Assembly (NCBI GenBank): GCA_963991775.1
Contig: CAXDRM010000028.1
Coordinates: forward strand, 1 to 15,470
Source: CAXDRM01 sp963991775
GTDB lineage: Bacteria > Pseudomonadota > Alphaproteobacteria > Rickettsiales > JABIRX01
Length of the DNA stretch: 15,470 nucleotides
Direction of reading: 5' to 3'
Positions 13,830 to 15,470 of this stretch are shown here, in pieces. The notes under the pieces were generated by a model that was not told the origin of the DNA, did not search any database, and saw nothing but the letters and a program-made list of their open reading frames with translations. The translations under genes were made by a program, and so were the position numbers. Each line of letters begins with the position of its first letter. Position 1 is the stretch's first letter.

Positions 13830-13838
13830 AAAACTCCG

Positions 13839-14771
13839 GTGGATTTTTCAGAGTTACAACAAGATCTTACAGCTGCTCGTCAGCTTTTAGCAAACTCACA
13901 AAAATTTTTTACAACAGAAACTAGCTTTGTGGCCCAAATGGCCGCAGAGCTAGAATTTTTTTTGACCCATGCAGATGCTGATTTTAGCTTTACGCAAGAA
14001 GATGAATTTTTAGCTTCACTTACCCAAATCTGTAAAAATCATGGTCAGCAGATTGGTGCTGCCACTAAAGAAGTAGGTAAATTGCAATATGAAGTTAATT
14101 TTAAACATCGCGATAATTTAACTGCGCTTGCTAATGATGTATTAGCTACCAAAAACATTATCAGCGATTTAGCAGCAAGCTATAAGTTAGAGGCAAATTT
14201 TCAAGCTAAGCCTTATCATGCTGCTGATGTAGGTAGTGGCATGCATTTACATTTATCTTTATGGTCAGCAGGTAAAAATCTATTTATTAAAGCTGATCAT
14301 GAATCTGAAATTTTACTTAATTCAGTTGCAGGATTAATCGAATTAATGCCAGCTGCCTTAATTTTTTATGTGGCAGGTAATGAGGATTTTGAACGTTTTG
14401 CCGCCGAGTTTGATATTGAGCAGCGTGATTTACGCTATAAAAATCACCATACTAATGCTCCGACTAATTTAAGCTGGGGTATTAATAATCGTACTACTGC
14501 TTTACGAGTTACTGCCAGTGCTCATGATTTAAATTCACGACGCATTGAAAATCGCGTACCAGCAGCAGCTGCAAATATTCATTTAGCTTTAGCAGCTACT
14601 TTATTATCTAGCTATTATGGTATCAAAAATAAGCTTAGCCCTGCTCCACAAATTTGGGGTAATGCTTTTGATAAACAATATAACTTAACCAGCTTTCCAG
14701 TTAACTTTGCTGATGCTGCAGCTGAGTATCAATATTCTGAGTTAAAAGATTTAGTTGAGGGGTTGGTTTAG
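13839..14771 (+). CDS. Miniature glutamine synthetase-like protein (catalytic domain only)
   Basis: A 310-residue protein built from the GS catalytic domain. Motifs run in family order: AELEFF (36-41, metal ligands E37, E39), KEVGKLQYEVNF (77-88, E78 and E85, spaced as in gamma-glutamylpolyamine-type synthetases), GSGMHLHLSLW (132-142, H136), NEDFERF (181-187), NLSWGINNRTTALRV (210-224, R218, R223), and RRIENRVPAAAANIHLALAA (234-253, E237, R239). So most catalytic residues are kept. Missing is the N-terminal beta-grasp domain (about 100 residues), which in GS completes the neighbouring subunit's active site, and roughly 50 C-terminal residues. About 17 extra residues lie between 187 and 207. 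The frame is open throughout, so this looks like a maintained gene. It starts with GTG, 9 nt after trxA. Substrate unknown. Confidence 0.8.
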   Translation: MDFSELQQDLTAARQLLANSQKFFTTETSFVAQMAAELEFFLTHADADFSFTQEDEFLASLTQICKNHGQQIGAATKEVGKLQYEVNFKHRDNLTALANDVLATKNIISDLAASYKLEANFQAKPYHAADVGSGMHLHLSLWSAGKNLFIKADHESEILLNSVAGLIELMPAALIFYVAGNEDFERFAAEFDIEQRDLRYKNHHTNAPTNLSWGINNRTTALRVTASAHDLNSRRIENRVPAAAANIHLALAATLLSSYYGIKNKLSPAPQIWGNAFDKQYNLTSFPVNFADAAAEYQYSELKDLVEGLV

Positions 14772-14808
14772 CGACCTTTTATTGCAACAATTTAATTTAA
14801 CATTTTCC

Positions 14809-14814
14809 TACAAT
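14809..14814 (+). promoter_or_regulatory. -10-like box before the YHS lipoprotein gene
   Basis: TACAAT at 14809-14814 would start transcription near 14821. That favours the ATG at 14853 over the GTG at 14823 as start codon, since the GTG would sit at the transcript's 5' end. No clear -35 was seen; TTGCAA at 14782 is 21 nt away, too far for a standard promoter. Confidence 0.3.
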
Positions 14815-14852
14815 CTTGTAATGTGTGCAAAGAACAAAAAAATGTAACTATT

Positions 14853-15305
14853 ATGAAAAAAATCTTAATCTTATTATTTATTCTTTCTTCTTGTGCTCTA
14901 CCTAAAAAAGGTGGTGAAATTAACACACATAAAGTAGCTGGCATCGAAAATGTTGCTGTTAAAGGCTATGATGTTGTAGCTTATTTTACTGAAAAAAAAC
15001 CTGTTAAAGGTATGTCAGCCTACAGCTATGAATGGTCTGATGCTTTATGGTTTTTTAAAAATCAAACTAATCTAAATAAATTTAAAGCAAGCCCAACTAA
15101 ATATGCACCACAATATGGTGGTTATTGCGCTTACGGAGTTTCCGTACCGCAACAAAAAATTGATATTGAAGCTGATGCATGGCACATCCATAATGGCAAG
15201 CTTTACCTTAACTACACTCCAGCTACCCAAAATATTTGGCTAGAGGATAAAGCTGGTCATATTGAGGCGGCTGATGAGCATTGGCCTACTGTCAAAAACC
15301 AATAA
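14853..15305 (+). CDS. YHS domain lipoprotein
   Basis: A 150-residue predicted lipoprotein. A basic start and hydrophobic stretch (MKKILILLFI) end in the lipobox LSSC, with C14 as the lipidated residue, which places the protein outside the cytoplasmic membrane. The mature part is a YHS domain: VKGYDVVAYF (36-45), WSDALWFFKN (61-70), F77-to-Y84, YAPQYGGYCAYGV (84-96) with conserved C92, KLYLNYT (116-122) and ADEHWP (140-145). The family is often annotated 'YHS domain-containing (seleno)protein'; here the position is an ordinary Cys codon. YHS domains are linked to metal binding, but the function of this type is not established. ATG 14853 is preferred because it places the signal peptide at the N-terminus; a GTG at 14823 would add ten residues. 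It stands alone, 81 nt after the GS-like gene. Confidence 0.85.
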   Translation: MKKILILLFILSSCALPKKGGEINTHKVAGIENVAVKGYDVVAYFTEKKPVKGMSAYSYEWSDALWFFKNQTNLNKFKASPTKYAPQYGGYCAYGVSVPQQKIDIEADAWHIHNGKLYLNYTPATQNIWLEDKAGHIEAADEHWPTVKNQ

Positions 15306-15316
15306 ACACTTTGCAA

Positions 15317-15341
15317 ATCAACATATTGCACAGCCTTTTCT
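15317..15341 (+). repeat. 25-nt stop-codon-proximal motif, copy after the YHS gene
   Basis: Starts 11 nt after the TAA with ATCAACATATTGCACAGCC and ends TTTTCT; a perfect hairpin starts at its last base. Same length and order as the copies at 18, 11234, 11632, 12030 and 12717. Confidence 0.65.
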
Positions 15342-15372
15342 AAAATATAGTGCCGTTTAGCACTATATTTTA
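15341..15372 (+). terminator. Perfect 13-bp hairpin after the YHS gene, possible transcription terminator or conserved RNA stem
   Basis: TAAAATATAGTGC (15341-15353) pairs perfectly with GCACTATATTTTA (15360-15372) around loop CGTTTA. It lies in the same place relative to the 25-nt motif and the downstream GAGTG as the hairpin at 11257-11289, but the stem sequence differs while pairing is kept. The T-rich right arm could aid termination, yet no clean T run follows. Confidence 0.45.
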
Positions 15373-15419
15373 TCAGAGTGATTCGCTTAACTATCTGAAC
15401 AAGCTTACGTATGTCTAAT

Positions 15420-15470
15420 CATACTACCGGACAAAAATAAAAAAACATCAAGTTGAAAACTTAGGTTCCC
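15420..15470. mobile_element. MITE-like element 3, inverted copy of element 1, cut by the window end
   Basis: The 51 bases from CATACTACCGGACAAAA to the window end are a perfect reverse complement of 11508-11558. The preceding ATGTCTAAT (15411-15419) differs by one base from the ATGTTTAAT target duplication of the other copies. The upstream flank (15317-15419) is a diverged form of the left half of the 398-bp unit. Confidence 0.75.

Noticed and set aside
14823..14852. GTG start for the YHS protein
   Set aside because: It would add ten polar residues before the signal peptide, and it coincides with the predicted transcription start.
14853..15305. Selenoprotein reading of the YHS gene
   Set aside because: The family name includes '(seleno)protein', but there is no in-frame TGA; the conserved position is an ordinary Cys codon and no SECIS is seen.

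Overview
The window is AT-rich, densely coding bacterial DNA with short spacers and overlapping genes. Almost no start codon has a Shine-Dalgarno sequence. The gene set (type-2 ferredoxin-NADP reductase, short FtsK, MgtE, MreD, PBP2, MaeB, FluC/CrcB, cytochrome b561, GreA, thioredoxin) and the repeat-rich spacers suggest a host-associated alphaproteobacterium, perhaps near Rickettsiales or Holosporales. That placement is inference; no rRNA or other lineage marker is present.

Layout. Bases 53-3315 (minus strand): a flavoprotein reductase gene lies 8 nt downstream of ftsK. Bases 3406-7084 (plus): mgtE, mreD and mrdA overlap by 1 and 4 nt and form an operon for Mg2+ transport and lateral wall growth. 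Bases 7399-11234 (plus): maeB, a Usp-fold gene, crcB/fluC and an rRNA/tRNA pseudouridine synthase gene, with overlaps of 23 and 11 nt, form a second operon. Bases 12204-12716: a cytochrome b561. Bases 13031-14771: greA, trxA and a very short glutamine-synthetase-fold protein, closely spaced. Bases 14853-15305: a YHS-domain lipoprotein.

The unusual content is in the spacers at 7085-7398, 11235-12203, 12717-13030 and 15306-15470. They hold a nested repeat system. (i) A 25-nt motif, consensus ATCAnnATATTGnGCAG followed by two bases and TTTTCT, lies just after the stop codons of four genes, always in the sense of the gene, on both strands. (ii) It is followed by a hairpin or by a REP-like palindrome. 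In two loci the hairpin keeps its stem although its sequence differs. (iii) Beyond the hairpin is a second imperfect palindrome whose loop carries a MITE-like element of 221 bp, with 17-bp terminal inverted repeats (CATACTACCGGACAAAA) and a 9-bp target duplication (ATGTTTAAT). (iv) The block at 11245-12054 is a tandem duplication of period 398. Its two MITE-like elements have unrelated interiors of exactly equal length (191 bp). (v) The first 51 bases of a further copy, inverted and identical to the right end of element 1, close the window. (vi) A second palindrome family (CTTAGGnCCCTGAG; CCTGAGCTTGTCGAACGGGCC split by insertions) is scattered through the same spacers.

No rRNA, tRNA, CRISPR array, transposase or phage gene was seen.
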